Assembly: GCA_049841275.1 (NCBI GenBank)
Contig: JASGDN010000030.1
Coordinates: 47,340-111,339 of the forward strand
Direction of reading: 5' to 3'
Length of the DNA stretch: 64,000 nucleotides
Origin: JASGDN01 sp049841275
GTDB taxonomy: Bacteria; Chloroflexota; Chloroflexia; Thermomicrobiales; UBA6265
The notes beneath the pieces were generated by a model. It saw only the letters and a program-made list of their open reading frames with translations, ran no database searches and had not been told where the DNA came from. Each line of letters opens with the position of its first letter. Within the stretch, counting starts at the first letter, position 1. The translations under genes and the position numbers were made by a program. Shown one piece after another: positions 16,410 through 24,578 of this stretch.

Positions 16410-18872
16410 TCAGACGTCGTCGGTATGGTCGCCGACGCGCTCGATCTCGGGATGAAGCTCGACGCCGAAGCGCTCGCGCACGGTCTCGCGCGCATGCTGG
16501 ATCAAGGCCCAGGCCTCCGCCGCCGTGCCGCCGCCGGTGTTGACGACCCAGTTGGCGTGCTTAGGCGAAAGCAGCATCGGCCCGATCGCGTAGCCCTTGA
16601 GTCCCGCCTGTTCGATCAGGCGGCCAGCGTAATCGCCGGGAGGATTCGCAAACGTCGATCCGGAGCAGGCCCCGGTGGGTTGCGTACGCTTCCGGAAGTT
16701 GGCATGTTCGTCCGCGAGCTGGACGAGCTTCGTGGGATCGTCCTTCAGCAACAGGAAGGTCGAACGCAGGATCGTCCATGGACGCGGACGACCGGCGACC
16801 TTGATCCGCGTCCGCCGATACCCCGCCTCCATCCAGGATGCCGGGACACGTTCCGTGTTCCCGTCAAGATGCAGCAACTCGACCTCGACCAGATGGTCCT
16901 TCAGTTCGGTGCCGTGCGCCCCGGCGTTGTTCACGGTTGCGCCGCCGATCTGGCCAGGCAGCCCGACACCCCAGTCCATCCCGGCCCAGCCCTGCTCCGC
17001 GCAATAGCGGCCAACCCACGAAAGCGGCGCCTGGGCCCCGACCGTCACGCGGACGTGGTCGTCCTCGTCTTCCCAGGACAGCAGGTTCGCGGCGCGCTCG
17101 CCGGGCGTCCGCGCCACGATCACCAGACCCCGGATGCCGCCATCGCCGACGAGGAGGTTGCTGCCGCCACCGATCGCGGTTACCGGCACGCCCTCATTCG
17201 CGGCCCATTGCATCGCGTAAGCCATGTCATCCGGTTCCTGTACGCGGACGAGAAAATCTGCCGGACCGCCAATCCGCATTGTCGTGTAGAGCGACATCGC
17301 GGCATCGCGATGGACCTTGAGATGCTCGTGACCGGGAATGGCGATTGCCGCCGCTTTCGCAGCCGCACCGGCTCGCGGCCGGCGGGGAACCGGCCGCGGC
17401 GATGCCTCGGCCCCGGCAACCGGACCAGCCCCCAACGGCGTACGCTCCCTCAGTAACCCAAGCAGGTTCGCTCCCACCGTCGTGATGTCCCCGGCCCCGA
17501 GCGTGAGGACGACATCCCCAGCCTTCGCGACCTCCGCGAGTTTGCGGGCAGCATCCTCCGGCTTCGCGACCTGGTGCGCAGGCGTCGTCAATCGCGCAAA
17601 GATATCCGCCGACGAGACACCAAAGACATCCGGCTCACCCGATGGGTAGACCTCCAGCAACACGACCTCATCCGCGCCACTTAACGAGGCCGCAAACTCA
17701 TCGAGGAGGACCTTCGTCCGGCTGTAGGTGTGTGGCTGGAATGCCACGATCACCTTACGATTCGGAAAGCGCTCGTGGGCTGCCTGAATGTTGACGGCAA
17801 TCTCGTCGGGATGATGGGCGTAATCGTCAACCACATCGATCCCGTCGAACGTTCCCTTGTGCTCGAACCGGCGGCCAACCCCGGTAAACCCGGTCAGCGC
17901 CGCAACTGCCGCTTCCGGCTCGAACCCGAGCGCCTCCAGCGCAATCGCCCCGGCCACCGTATTGCGGACATTATGCCTGCCGGCCACACTCGGGGTCACC
18001 GGCAGCGTGCGGCCATCCGGAAGCGTCACCATGCCGCCCCGCTCGCCAAATGCAATCCGCCAGTCGGCATCATCGGACGAACCGAACGTGACGACCTCGA
18101 ACGGAAACTCGCCGCGAGCCTTCACGCTCGAAAGCACCCGCTGTGACCCCGCATCGTCGGCAGGAATCACGAGGCGACCGCCCGCCAGGATGCCATTCGT
18201 GAATTCGACGAAGGCATCGTCGTAGTCCTGCTGCGTCGGATATACATCGGGATGATCGTAGGCCACTGACGTGATGATGGCGACCTCCGGCTTCAACCAG
18301 AGGAACGCCCGAGCGAACTCGTCCGCCTCGACCGGCATGTACGGTCCGTTACCGGGGGCGGCATTCAGGCCGGTCTCGGCAAGCACCGCGCCGATCGCAT
18401 AGCTCGGGTCGCCGCCAAGCGTGCGCAACGCAGATGTGAGCATGCCGGTGGTCGTCGATTTGCCGTGGCTGCCCGCCACCGCAACAGAACGACGCGCATT
18501 TGCCAGCATCGCGAGCATCAACCCACGCTGGACATGCATCACCCCAGCGGCCCGTGCGGCTTCGATCTCGATGCGGGCATTCTCCTCAGCGCGCGGCGTC
18601 GTCACGAGAATATCCGCCAGGGACGCGAAGGTCGGGTCGTCGTGGCCGATGACGATGTCTGCCCCAAGCTCCTGCAACGCTGCCGTCACCCCGCTTGCCG
18701 CGGCATCGGACCCGGTAATGCGATACCCCCACGCAAGAAGAATCCGGGCCAACCCGCTCATCCCGATGCCGCCGATCCCGATGAAGTGGATCGTCGCCGG
18801 AGGTGGGGGCAGGTGAAGATTCGTTGCGTCGAATGGGGCGGTGGTTCTGGCAGCCACGATGGTTTCTCGCAT
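16410..18872 (-). CDS. murC-murB: fused MurC-MurB (UDP-MurNAc--L-Ala ligase / UDP-MurNAc dehydrogenase)
   Basis: One 820-residue polypeptide. Residues about 20-475 are MurC, the L-alanine-adding ligase: IHFIGIGGIGMSGLA, the ATP loop VAGSHGKSTTT, EADEFARAFL and DDYAHHPDEI. A Pro/Arg/Ala-rich linker (about 475-505) joins it to MurB, the FAD/NADPH enolpyruvyl reductase: TTMRIGGPADFLV, GGGSNLLVGDGG, GLPGQIGGATVNNAGAHG, the catalytic Ser region GACSGSTFANP and a late conserved Glu in HPEIERVG. The MurB part looks like the type II form. The order is reversed relative to the pathway: MurB acts before MurC. The start at ATG 18872 lies 26 bp after murD; AGGA abuts it, so the start is not certain. Confidence 0.94.
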   Translation of the reverse strand: MRETIVAARTTAPFDATNLHLPPPPATIHFIGIGGIGMSGLARILLAWGYRITGSDAAASGVTAALQELGADIVIGHDDPTFASLADILVTTPRAEENARIEIEAARAAGVMHVQRGLMLAMLANARRSVAVAGSHGKSTTTGMLTSALRTLGGDPSYAIGAVLAETGLNAAPGNGPYMPVEADEFARAFLWLKPEVAIITSVAYDHPDVYPTQQDYDDAFVEFTNGILAGGRLVIPADDAGSQRVLSSVKARGEFPFEVVTFGSSDDADWRIAFGERGGMVTLPDGRTLPVTPSVAGRHNVRNTVAGAIALEALGFEPEAAVAALTGFTGVGRRFEHKGTFDGIDVVDDYAHHPDEIAVNIQAAHERFPNRKVIVAFQPHTYSRTKVLLDEFAASLSGADEVVLLEVYPSGEPDVFGVSSADIFARLTTPAHQVAKPEDAARKLAEVAKAGDVVLTLGAGDITTVGANLLGLLRERTPLGAGPVAGAEASPRPVPRRPRAGAAAKAAAIAIPGHEHLKVHRDAAMSLYTTMRIGGPADFLVRVQEPDDMAYAMQWAANEGVPVTAIGGGSNLLVGDGGIRGLVIVARTPGERAANLLSWEDEDDHVRVTVGAQAPLSWVGRYCAEQGWAGMDWGVGLPGQIGGATVNNAGAHGTELKDHLVEVELLHLDGNTERVPASWMEAGYRRTRIKVAGRPRPWTILRSTFLLLKDDPTKLVQLADEHANFRKRTQPTGACSGSTFANPPGDYAGRLIEQAGLKGYAIGPMLLSPKHANWVVNTGGGTAAEAWALIQHARETVRERFGVELHPEIERVGDHTDDV

Positions 18873-18898
18873 TCCTGTATACCGATGGTGGTCGATGG

Positions 18899-20386
18899 TC
18901 AGCGCCCGGTTGCGGTGGCAGCGGAGATGGAGCGGTCGGTGCCCCACTCTCCGACGGCGGCGATGAACTGGCCGCCCCGGTCGAATTCGTTGCGGAACAT
19001 GCCAAAGCTGGCGCAACCCGGCGACAACGCGACGATATCGCCCTCCCTCGCCTCCGCGACCGCCGCGCGAACGACATCTGCCATCGAACCGTAAACGCCA
19101 TCGATGGCGCCGCCTCCCGCCTCGATCAGGCGGCGCAACTCCAGAGTCGCCGATCCATCGAGCAGCAGGACGCGGGCGCGGGATCGAGCGATTGCGGCCG
19201 CCATCTCGCGAAGATCCGCGCCCTTGTCGTGACCGCCCGCGATCAGATGCAACGTCTTCGCACGCGGGACGAGGACATCCAGTGCGGCCATGGTCGCCGC
19301 GGGAGCGGTCGCCGACGTGTCGTTGACAAAGAGGACGCCGTCGATAGTGGCAATCTCCTCCATCCGGTTCTCGACCCCAGTGAAGGACTCAAGCCCATGC
19401 GCGACCGCATCGTGCGGCGCGCCATAGACCCGCGTTGCCGCAACAGCCGCCAGCACGTTGCGTGCACCGTGAACGCCTTGCAGGGCAAGGTGCGCCGGAC
19501 GCAGCCAGCGCTCCTCCTGGCCCGCCGTCCGCCAGACGATCTCATCGCCGGAGAGCCACGCGCCATCCGCGCCGTCGTCCGTGATCCCGAAGCGCACGAC
19601 CCTGGCAGCCGTCACGTCGGCGACACGAGCCGCCTGCGGATCGTCACGGTCGAAGACAACCACATCGCCGGAATGCAGGTGCCGCCCGATAGAGAGCTTG
19701 GTCTGGATGTAGTGCTCGTAGTCGTCATAGCGGTCGAGGTGATCCTCGGAGATGTTCGTAATGACGGCAACGTGCGGACCGAGCCGATTCTCGTCCAGCG
19801 CCTCCAACTGGAAGCTGGAAAGCTCGATCGCCACGGGCGTCCCCTCCGTCAGGCGATTGACCTGCGCCAGCGCCGAGATCCCCATGTTGCCCGCCAGCAA
19901 CGTCTCCGGCTTCCACGACCGCAGGATCTGTCCACAGAGCGTGGAAACGCTCGTCTTGCCCTTGGTTCCGGTCACCCCGAGGATAGGAGCCGGACACGCG
20001 CGGAAGAAGAGTGACATCTCCATCTCGACGCCGACGCCATCGTTTCGCGCAGCGACGAGATACGGCGAATCCGGCCGCACACCGGGATTCCGCACGACGA
20101 TATCGGCACCAGCCTTCGTGAAATCCGCCAGATCGTGTCCGCCAAGGTGATAGGTGACCGGCAGGCCGCTCAGCTGATGAATCGACTCGGTGAGCGACGC
20201 GGCATCCCGCATGTCTGTCACCGTGACATGCGCCCCGTGCGTCGCGAGGTAGCGCGCCACGCCGACCCCACCGCCGAGGACGCCAAGCCCCATCACCGTC
20301 ACCCGCTTGCCGGCCACGAACGATGCAAGATCGTGACGCCGATCCTCCCCACGCCCGCCGGACTGTTCCACGCGTTCCTGCTCCAC
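18899..20386 (-). CDS. murD: UDP-N-acetylmuramoylalanine--D-glutamate ligase
   Basis: A 495-residue MurD adding D-glutamate to UDP-MurNAc-L-Ala. Motifs: the N-terminal Rossmann strand VTVMGLGVLGGGVGVARYL, ATP loop GVTGTKGKTSVSTL, AIELSSFQLE, NISEDHLDRY and HGARNVLAAVAA. The C-terminal NDTSATAPAAT replaces the NDSKATN of enterobacterial MurD; variants of this type are familiar in other phyla. GTG 20386, with AAGGA upstream, is preferred over a TTG farther out. It lies between mraY (22 bp) and murC-murB. Confidence 0.94.
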   Translation of the reverse strand: MEQERVEQSGGRGEDRRHDLASFVAGKRVTVMGLGVLGGGVGVARYLATHGAHVTVTDMRDAASLTESIHQLSGLPVTYHLGGHDLADFTKAGADIVVRNPGVRPDSPYLVAARNDGVGVEMEMSLFFRACPAPILGVTGTKGKTSVSTLCGQILRSWKPETLLAGNMGISALAQVNRLTEGTPVAIELSSFQLEALDENRLGPHVAVITNISEDHLDRYDDYEHYIQTKLSIGRHLHSGDVVVFDRDDPQAARVADVTAARVVRFGITDDGADGAWLSGDEIVWRTAGQEERWLRPAHLALQGVHGARNVLAAVAATRVYGAPHDAVAHGLESFTGVENRMEEIATIDGVLFVNDTSATAPAATMAALDVLVPRAKTLHLIAGGHDKGADLREMAAAIARSRARVLLLDGSATLELRRLIEAGGGAIDGVYGSMADVVRAAVAEAREGDIVALSPGCASFGMFRNEFDRGGQFIAAVGEWGTDRSISAATATGR

Positions 20387-20408
20387 CCTCGTCCTTGCCT
20401 CACTATCC

Positions 20409-21461
20409 CTACAGCAGCGCCAGGGCAACGCCCAACAGCCCAGAGATCATCCCGACCAGCCAGAATCGCATCGAGATCTGCGTCTCCGACCATCCGAGCA
20501 TCTCGAAATGATGGTGGATCGGCGTTCTGCGGAAGAACCGCTTGCCCTTTGTCGCCTTGAAATACAGCACCTGGATGATGACCGACACCATCTCGGCCAC
20601 AAAGACGAACCCGACAACCGGCAGCAACAGCCATTGTCCGGTCATGAACGCCGCCGTTGCCAGCGCCGCGCCGATCGCCAGCGCCCCGGCGTCCCCCATG
20701 ATCACCTGAGCCGGCGGCGCATTGAACCACAGGAAACCGGCCAGCGCGCCCACCATGATGAAACAGAACGTCACGACGCCGGTCTGCCCCTGGCGGTAGG
20801 CAATGATCCCATAGGCACAGAAGGCGATTGCCCCCGTCCCTCCGGCAAGGCTGTCCAGCCCGTCCGTGAAGTTCACCGCGTTCGCGGCCCCCACAATGGC
20901 AAAGACCGCAACCGGCACGTAGAGCCAGCCGATGTCGTAGCGATCCAGGAACGGAATGTACATATGCCGCAGGCCAAGCCCGTAGGGGTCGGGCAGGTGC
21001 AGGACCAGCGCGGCAAAGATCGCCAGCAGCATCAGCCAGAGCATCTTGAACCGGCCGGACATACCGTTGCCCTTGCCGCCCACGAGACCCATCATGTCGT
21101 CGACGCCGCCCAGCACTCCCGCCCCGATCAGCATGAGAACCGGAAGGAGGATCGAGAGACGGCCGGAAGTGTTGAAGACGAGGTTGATCACCACCGCGGT
21201 GAAGACGAACATCACGCCGCCCATCGTCGGCGTTCCGGCCTTGCCGAGATGGATCGAGTCCTGCAGCTCCAGCCGGATCTTCTTGCCGACCTTCTTCACC
21301 CGCAGGAACGTGATGAATGGGCGCCCGATAAGGATCGTCACGACAAACGCGAGCGACGCCAGCGCCAGCGAAACCGCCATGTTCTCGTTTGGATCGACCG
21401 GCATCACCGATGCCTGCGCCGGAACAAGGCCGAGGAAGAGCCCGAGCGGCAGCGACATCAT
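20409..21461 (-). CDS. mraY: phospho-MurNAc-pentapeptide transferase
   Basis: A 350-residue integral membrane protein with about ten hydrophobic helices. It transfers phospho-MurNAc-pentapeptide to undecaprenyl phosphate to form lipid I. Recognised motifs: GKAGTPTMGGVMF, GGVDDMM (catalytic Asp pair), AVNFTDGLDSLAGG and RRTPIHHHFEMLGWSE with the HHH motif. The usual GDxGSLxLGG motif reads MGDAGALAIGA, keeping the catalytic Asp but losing the Ser. The start overlaps the murF stop (ATGATG), implying translational coupling. Confidence 0.95.
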   Translation of the reverse strand: MMSLPLGLFLGLVPAQASVMPVDPNENMAVSLALASLAFVVTILIGRPFITFLRVKKVGKKIRLELQDSIHLGKAGTPTMGGVMFVFTAVVINLVFNTSGRLSILLPVLMLIGAGVLGGVDDMMGLVGGKGNGMSGRFKMLWLMLLAIFAALVLHLPDPYGLGLRHMYIPFLDRYDIGWLYVPVAVFAIVGAANAVNFTDGLDSLAGGTGAIAFCAYGIIAYRQGQTGVVTFCFIMVGALAGFLWFNAPPAQVIMGDAGALAIGAALATAAFMTGQWLLLPVVGFVFVAEMVSVIIQVLYFKATKGKRFFRRTPIHHHFEMLGWSETQISMRFWLVGMISGLLGVALALL

Positions 21462-22903
21462 GCCTCCGCACTCCCGCCGTTCGGGCGGTTTGCCAGACCG
21501 TCCTTCGCGTCCGTCCGCAACGCTGTCACGATACGCTCCATCTCCAGCCCTCGAGACCCCTTCAGCAGCACGACATCGCCCTGCCGCAATTCGCGATCGA
21601 GATAGGCTACCAGCGCATCCCGTTCTTCCTCGTCGAAGGAGACGATCGGCAGGGTCTTGCCGACCTCCCCAGCGGTCTTCGCCGCCTCGTCGGCCAGCAC
21701 CCGCGCGTACGACCCGTAGGTGACCAGAACATCGACGACGTCTGCCGCGCGCTGTCCGACCAACCGGTGCTCTTCCTCGGCCAGATTGCCAAGCTCCCGC
21801 ATCTCACCAAGCACGCCGATCCGGCGTGTGGCAGGAACCTCCTTCAGCACGCCGAGCGCGGAGAGCACCGACGGCGAGCTGGCGTTGTAGGTGTCGTCGA
21901 TCAGCTGCGCACCGTGCGGACCGGGAACGAAGAGCAACCGCACCTGGATCGAAGGGTCCTGCAACCCCTGGATCATTTCGGAAAGATGCATATCGAAGCT
22001 GTAGCCGACCGCCAGCGCCACAAGGGCGATGTAGACACCATGCGAACCGATGAACGGCACCTTCACGAAGTTCCGTTCACCCTCGATCGTGACAGCGAAG
22101 GAGGTTCCCTTCCAGCCATCCGTCGTCACGGCGTCTGCCCGGATGTCCGCCTTCTCTTCCAGCCCGTACGTGATGACACGCGCCTCGGTGCGCTCGGCCA
22201 TCGCCCGCACGCGAAAGTCGTCCTCGTTCAGCACGACGACGCCCGTCGGCGGAATCGATTCGACCAGTTCGGCCTTCGTCTCCGCGATTGCCTCCAGGGA
22301 TCCCATCCGCTCGATGTGGACCGGGTAGACATTGGTCACGACACCAATGTGCGGCTTCGCGATCTTCGCGAGCAAAGCAAGCTCACCGAAGGCGTAGGCT
22401 CCGCCCATCTCCAGCACCATGATCTGCACGTTGTCCGGCGCCTCAAGGACCGCGAGCGGCAAACCGAGTTCGCTGTTGAAATTGCCAGGACTCTTGTAGA
22501 CAGAGAACCGCTGGCTGAGGACCGCGCTGATCGACTCCTTTGCGCTGGTCTTGCCGATGCTGCCGGTGATGCCGATCACCAGCGGCCCATTCTGATCGCG
22601 CTTCCAGGCGGCCCAACGCTGGAGCGCCATCGTGGTGTCATCGACGACGATCACCGGGGTGGCGTCAGGATGAGCGTTGGCCCAGTTCTCGGAGACGATC
22701 GCAGCGCTCGCACCAGCGGCGAACGCATCGCGCACGAAGTCGTGACCGTCGAACTTCTCCCCCTTGATCGCGATGAAGAGATCGCGCCGGCCAACGTTCC
22801 GGGAGTTTCGTTCGAGGGCCGGGAAGATGGTATCGGGCGGTAGTTCGCCGCGCAGCGTGCCGCCAGTGCCAGTCAAGACATCGGCAAGTTGGAAATTACT
22901 CAT
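21458..22903 (-). CDS. murF: UDP-MurNAc-tripeptide--D-Ala-D-Ala ligase
   Basis: A 481-residue Mur ligase that adds D-Ala-D-Ala to the UDP-MurNAc tripeptide. It shows DLFIAIKGEKFDGHDF in the N-terminal domain, the ATP loop GITGSIGKTSAKE, KSPGNFNSELGLPLAVL, VLEMG, and DDTYNASSPSVLSAL in the C-terminal domain. The central GxHNxxNAxAA motif of most MurF proteins reads GSHGVYIALVALA, so both Asn positions are changed. The start ATG overlaps the rsmH stop (ATGA). No murE gene is present next to it, although MurE makes its substrate. Confidence 0.93.
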   Translation of the reverse strand: MSNFQLADVLTGTGGTLRGELPPDTIFPALERNSRNVGRRDLFIAIKGEKFDGHDFVRDAFAAGASAAIVSENWANAHPDATPVIVVDDTTMALQRWAAWKRDQNGPLVIGITGSIGKTSAKESISAVLSQRFSVYKSPGNFNSELGLPLAVLEAPDNVQIMVLEMGGAYAFGELALLAKIAKPHIGVVTNVYPVHIERMGSLEAIAETKAELVESIPPTGVVVLNEDDFRVRAMAERTEARVITYGLEEKADIRADAVTTDGWKGTSFAVTIEGERNFVKVPFIGSHGVYIALVALAVGYSFDMHLSEMIQGLQDPSIQVRLLFVPGPHGAQLIDDTYNASSPSVLSALGVLKEVPATRRIGVLGEMRELGNLAEEEHRLVGQRAADVVDVLVTYGSYARVLADEAAKTAGEVGKTLPIVSFDEEERDALVAYLDRELRQGDVVLLKGSRGLEMERIVTALRTDAKDGLANRPNGGSAEA

Positions 22904-23973
22904 GCGGCGTCTCCAGAGGATTCGGTCGCGGGCAATGGACGGATGTCACGGGAAACGGAATTCGTGGACGGCAACCGCTCGGCCACGCGCAAGATCGCGC
23001 TTCGGCTGCGAGCATTGACATCCAGCTCCCGCTGGGAAGGTTTCATGGGTTTGCCGATCTTGCGCAAGCGGGGGACGTGTCCACAGGTGCAGATGGGCTG
23101 TTCCGGCGGGCAGATGCAGCCAGTCGATTCCAGCTCCAGGAACTGCTTCACGATGCGGTCCTCAAGCGAATGAAAGGAGATCACCGCCAACCGGCCGCCT
23201 GGCCCGAGCAGGTCGAGCGCCGCCGCCAGCACGCGTGGCAGCACATCCAGTTCCTCGTTCACGGCGATGCGCAGTGCCTGGAACGTCCTCGTGGCCGGAT
23301 GCGTGGCCTTGCCGCGCCGTCCGCCCACCGCATCGCTGACAACCGATGCCAACCGTCCGGTGGATGCGATGGGATCGACCGACCGCGCCGCAACGATCGC
23401 CCGGGCGATCGTCCGCGCCTGCCGCTCCTCGCCATACCGCCAGATGACGGTGGCAAGGTCGGTTTCATCCCAGCCATTCACGATGTCGAAGGCGGAGATA
23501 CCGGCGGTGGGATCGAACCGCATGTCCAGCGGCGCGTCGAAACGGAAGGAGAACCCGCGTTCGCCCTCGTCCAGCTGGAACGAGGAGACACCAAGATCGA
23601 GCAGGATGCCATCGAGCGGCGGAATCCCGGACTCCCAGGCAAGACGGGCAAGGTCGCCGAAGTTTCCATGCACCGGGCGCAGCCGGCCGGCCGCCATCGA
23701 CTCGACAGCCATCGCATTCGCCCGCACGACCGCGCCCGGATCGGCGTCTACCGCCCAGAGCTGCCCGATCGGCGGCTCGACGCCGAGCAACGCCCGGCTA
23801 TGGCCGCCGCCGCCGAAGGTGCCGTCGAGATAGACGCCACCAGCCTTCGGTTCCAGCGCGGCAACTGCCTCGTCGAGGAGCACGGAAAAATGGCCACCGT
23901 CTGCAAGGTGACGGGGCCGATCCCACGCATGGCCGGACACAATTCGTCTGGAAGGAGCAGGCTTGGCGGTCAT
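22900..23973 (-). CDS. rsmH: 16S rRNA m4C1402 methyltransferase RsmH
   Basis: A 357-residue SAM-dependent methyltransferase (MraW) acting on the ribosomal P-site base C1402. Motifs: HFSVLLDEAV, YLDGTFGGGGHSRALL (SAM loop), GILLDLGVSSFQLDE, PLDMRFDP and ISFHSLEDRIVKQF near the C-terminus. A Cys-rich segment (TGCICPPEQPICTCG) follows, often seen in RsmH. ATG 23973 is taken as the start; no strong ribosome binding site is seen and the frame extends 15 codons farther. It is the first gene of the leftward wall cluster; mraZ, ftsL and a class B penicillin-binding protein, its usual neighbours, are absent. Confidence 0.94.
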   Translation of the reverse strand: MTAKPAPSRRIVSGHAWDRPRHLADGGHFSVLLDEAVAALEPKAGGVYLDGTFGGGGHSRALLGVEPPIGQLWAVDADPGAVVRANAMAVESMAAGRLRPVHGNFGDLARLAWESGIPPLDGILLDLGVSSFQLDEGERGFSFRFDAPLDMRFDPTAGISAFDIVNGWDETDLATVIWRYGEERQARTIARAIVAARSVDPIASTGRLASVVSDAVGGRRGKATHPATRTFQALRIAVNEELDVLPRVLAAALDLLGPGGRLAVISFHSLEDRIVKQFLELESTGCICPPEQPICTCGHVPRLRKIGKPMKPSQRELDVNARSRSAILRVAERLPSTNSVSRDIRPLPATESSGDAA

Positions 23974-24310
23974 GGATCTCGCATTGGAGGACGGAACGGG
24001 CAACCGCAATCGCCCCACCGGTGCGGTCGAGGACGCGGCGCCGCTATTCTACCCGAACTCGGCATTTCCCCGACTGGCCGGAACAGGGCGCTCGCTCCCC
24101 GCGTCCGCCGAACGCCTGGTGGCGACCGGGCCTGTTCCTTCGCGGTCGCTGCGGCAGATATGACTGCCGCTCGCCATATCACCCTGCGAACGTACGCGCA
24201 GTTTCAGATCCAGCAAAAAATAGATTTAGAACTAATGTTCGTATAGAATGGTCGTAACGGTGACGCATGGGCACGTCGCCGCAGGTCTTGCAGTCGATTG
24301 GAGCATCATC
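23974..24310. promoter_or_regulatory. 337-bp divergent regulatory region
   Basis: Separates rsmH (leftward) from a small orphan gene (rightward). Positions about 24200-24250 are clearly richer in A+T than the surroundings and hold a LexA-like palindrome and a TATAGAAT -10-like sequence. Promoters for both genes probably lie here. Confidence 0.45.
24229..24240. promoter_or_regulatory. LexA/SOS-like box
   Basis: GAACTAATGTTC is an exact match to the GAAC-N4-GTTC core of the Gram-positive LexA (DinR) operator, and lies directly before a -10-like TATAGA at 24242-24247. It would sit inside the promoter of the 86-residue gene. Only one box is seen and regulation is inferred. Confidence 0.4.
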
Positions 24311-24571
24311 ATGTATCTCGTCTGGTTCGATCCCGACAAGCGCCGTTCGATCCACACCAAGCTCGACGATGCGGTGGCCGTCTATCAGGAAAAGTTCGGC
24401 GACGATCCCGACATCTGCCTCGTGAACGAAGCCGACCGCGAGGCGCTGCTCGCAGCCGCGTCCTCCCTGCCCGTTCCGCTTCGAAGCGAGCGGTTCGTTT
24501 CCCGCAACACGTTCTACGTCGGCCACGACGAGCGACCGGCGGAGGAACCTGGCGAGGACGTCGCCGCCTGA
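24311..24571 (+). CDS. small conserved-looking protein, unknown function
   Basis: An 86-residue soluble protein starting at ATG 24311, eight bases after GGAG. It begins MYLVWFDPDKRRS, has a helix with DDAVAVYQEKFG and a Cys/Asn segment (DICLVNEADREALL), and ends in an acidic Glu/Pro/Ala tail. The pattern of alternating strands and helices suggests a compact alpha/beta fold. No catalytic motif or signal peptide is visible. Its promoter region carries a LexA-like box, so a link to DNA damage is possible but unproven. It converges on the biotin carboxylase gene with 7 bp between the ends. Confidence 0.6.
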   Translation: MYLVWFDPDKRRSIHTKLDDAVAVYQEKFGDDPDICLVNEADREALLAAASSLPVPLRSERFVSRNTFYVGHDERPAEEPGEDVAA

Positions 24572-24578
24572 GCGATGC

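Noticed and set aside
15169..16455. A plus-strand open frame of about 430 codons
   Set aside because: Complement of ddl, whose family motifs are unambiguous; the plus-strand product has no similarity I recognise.
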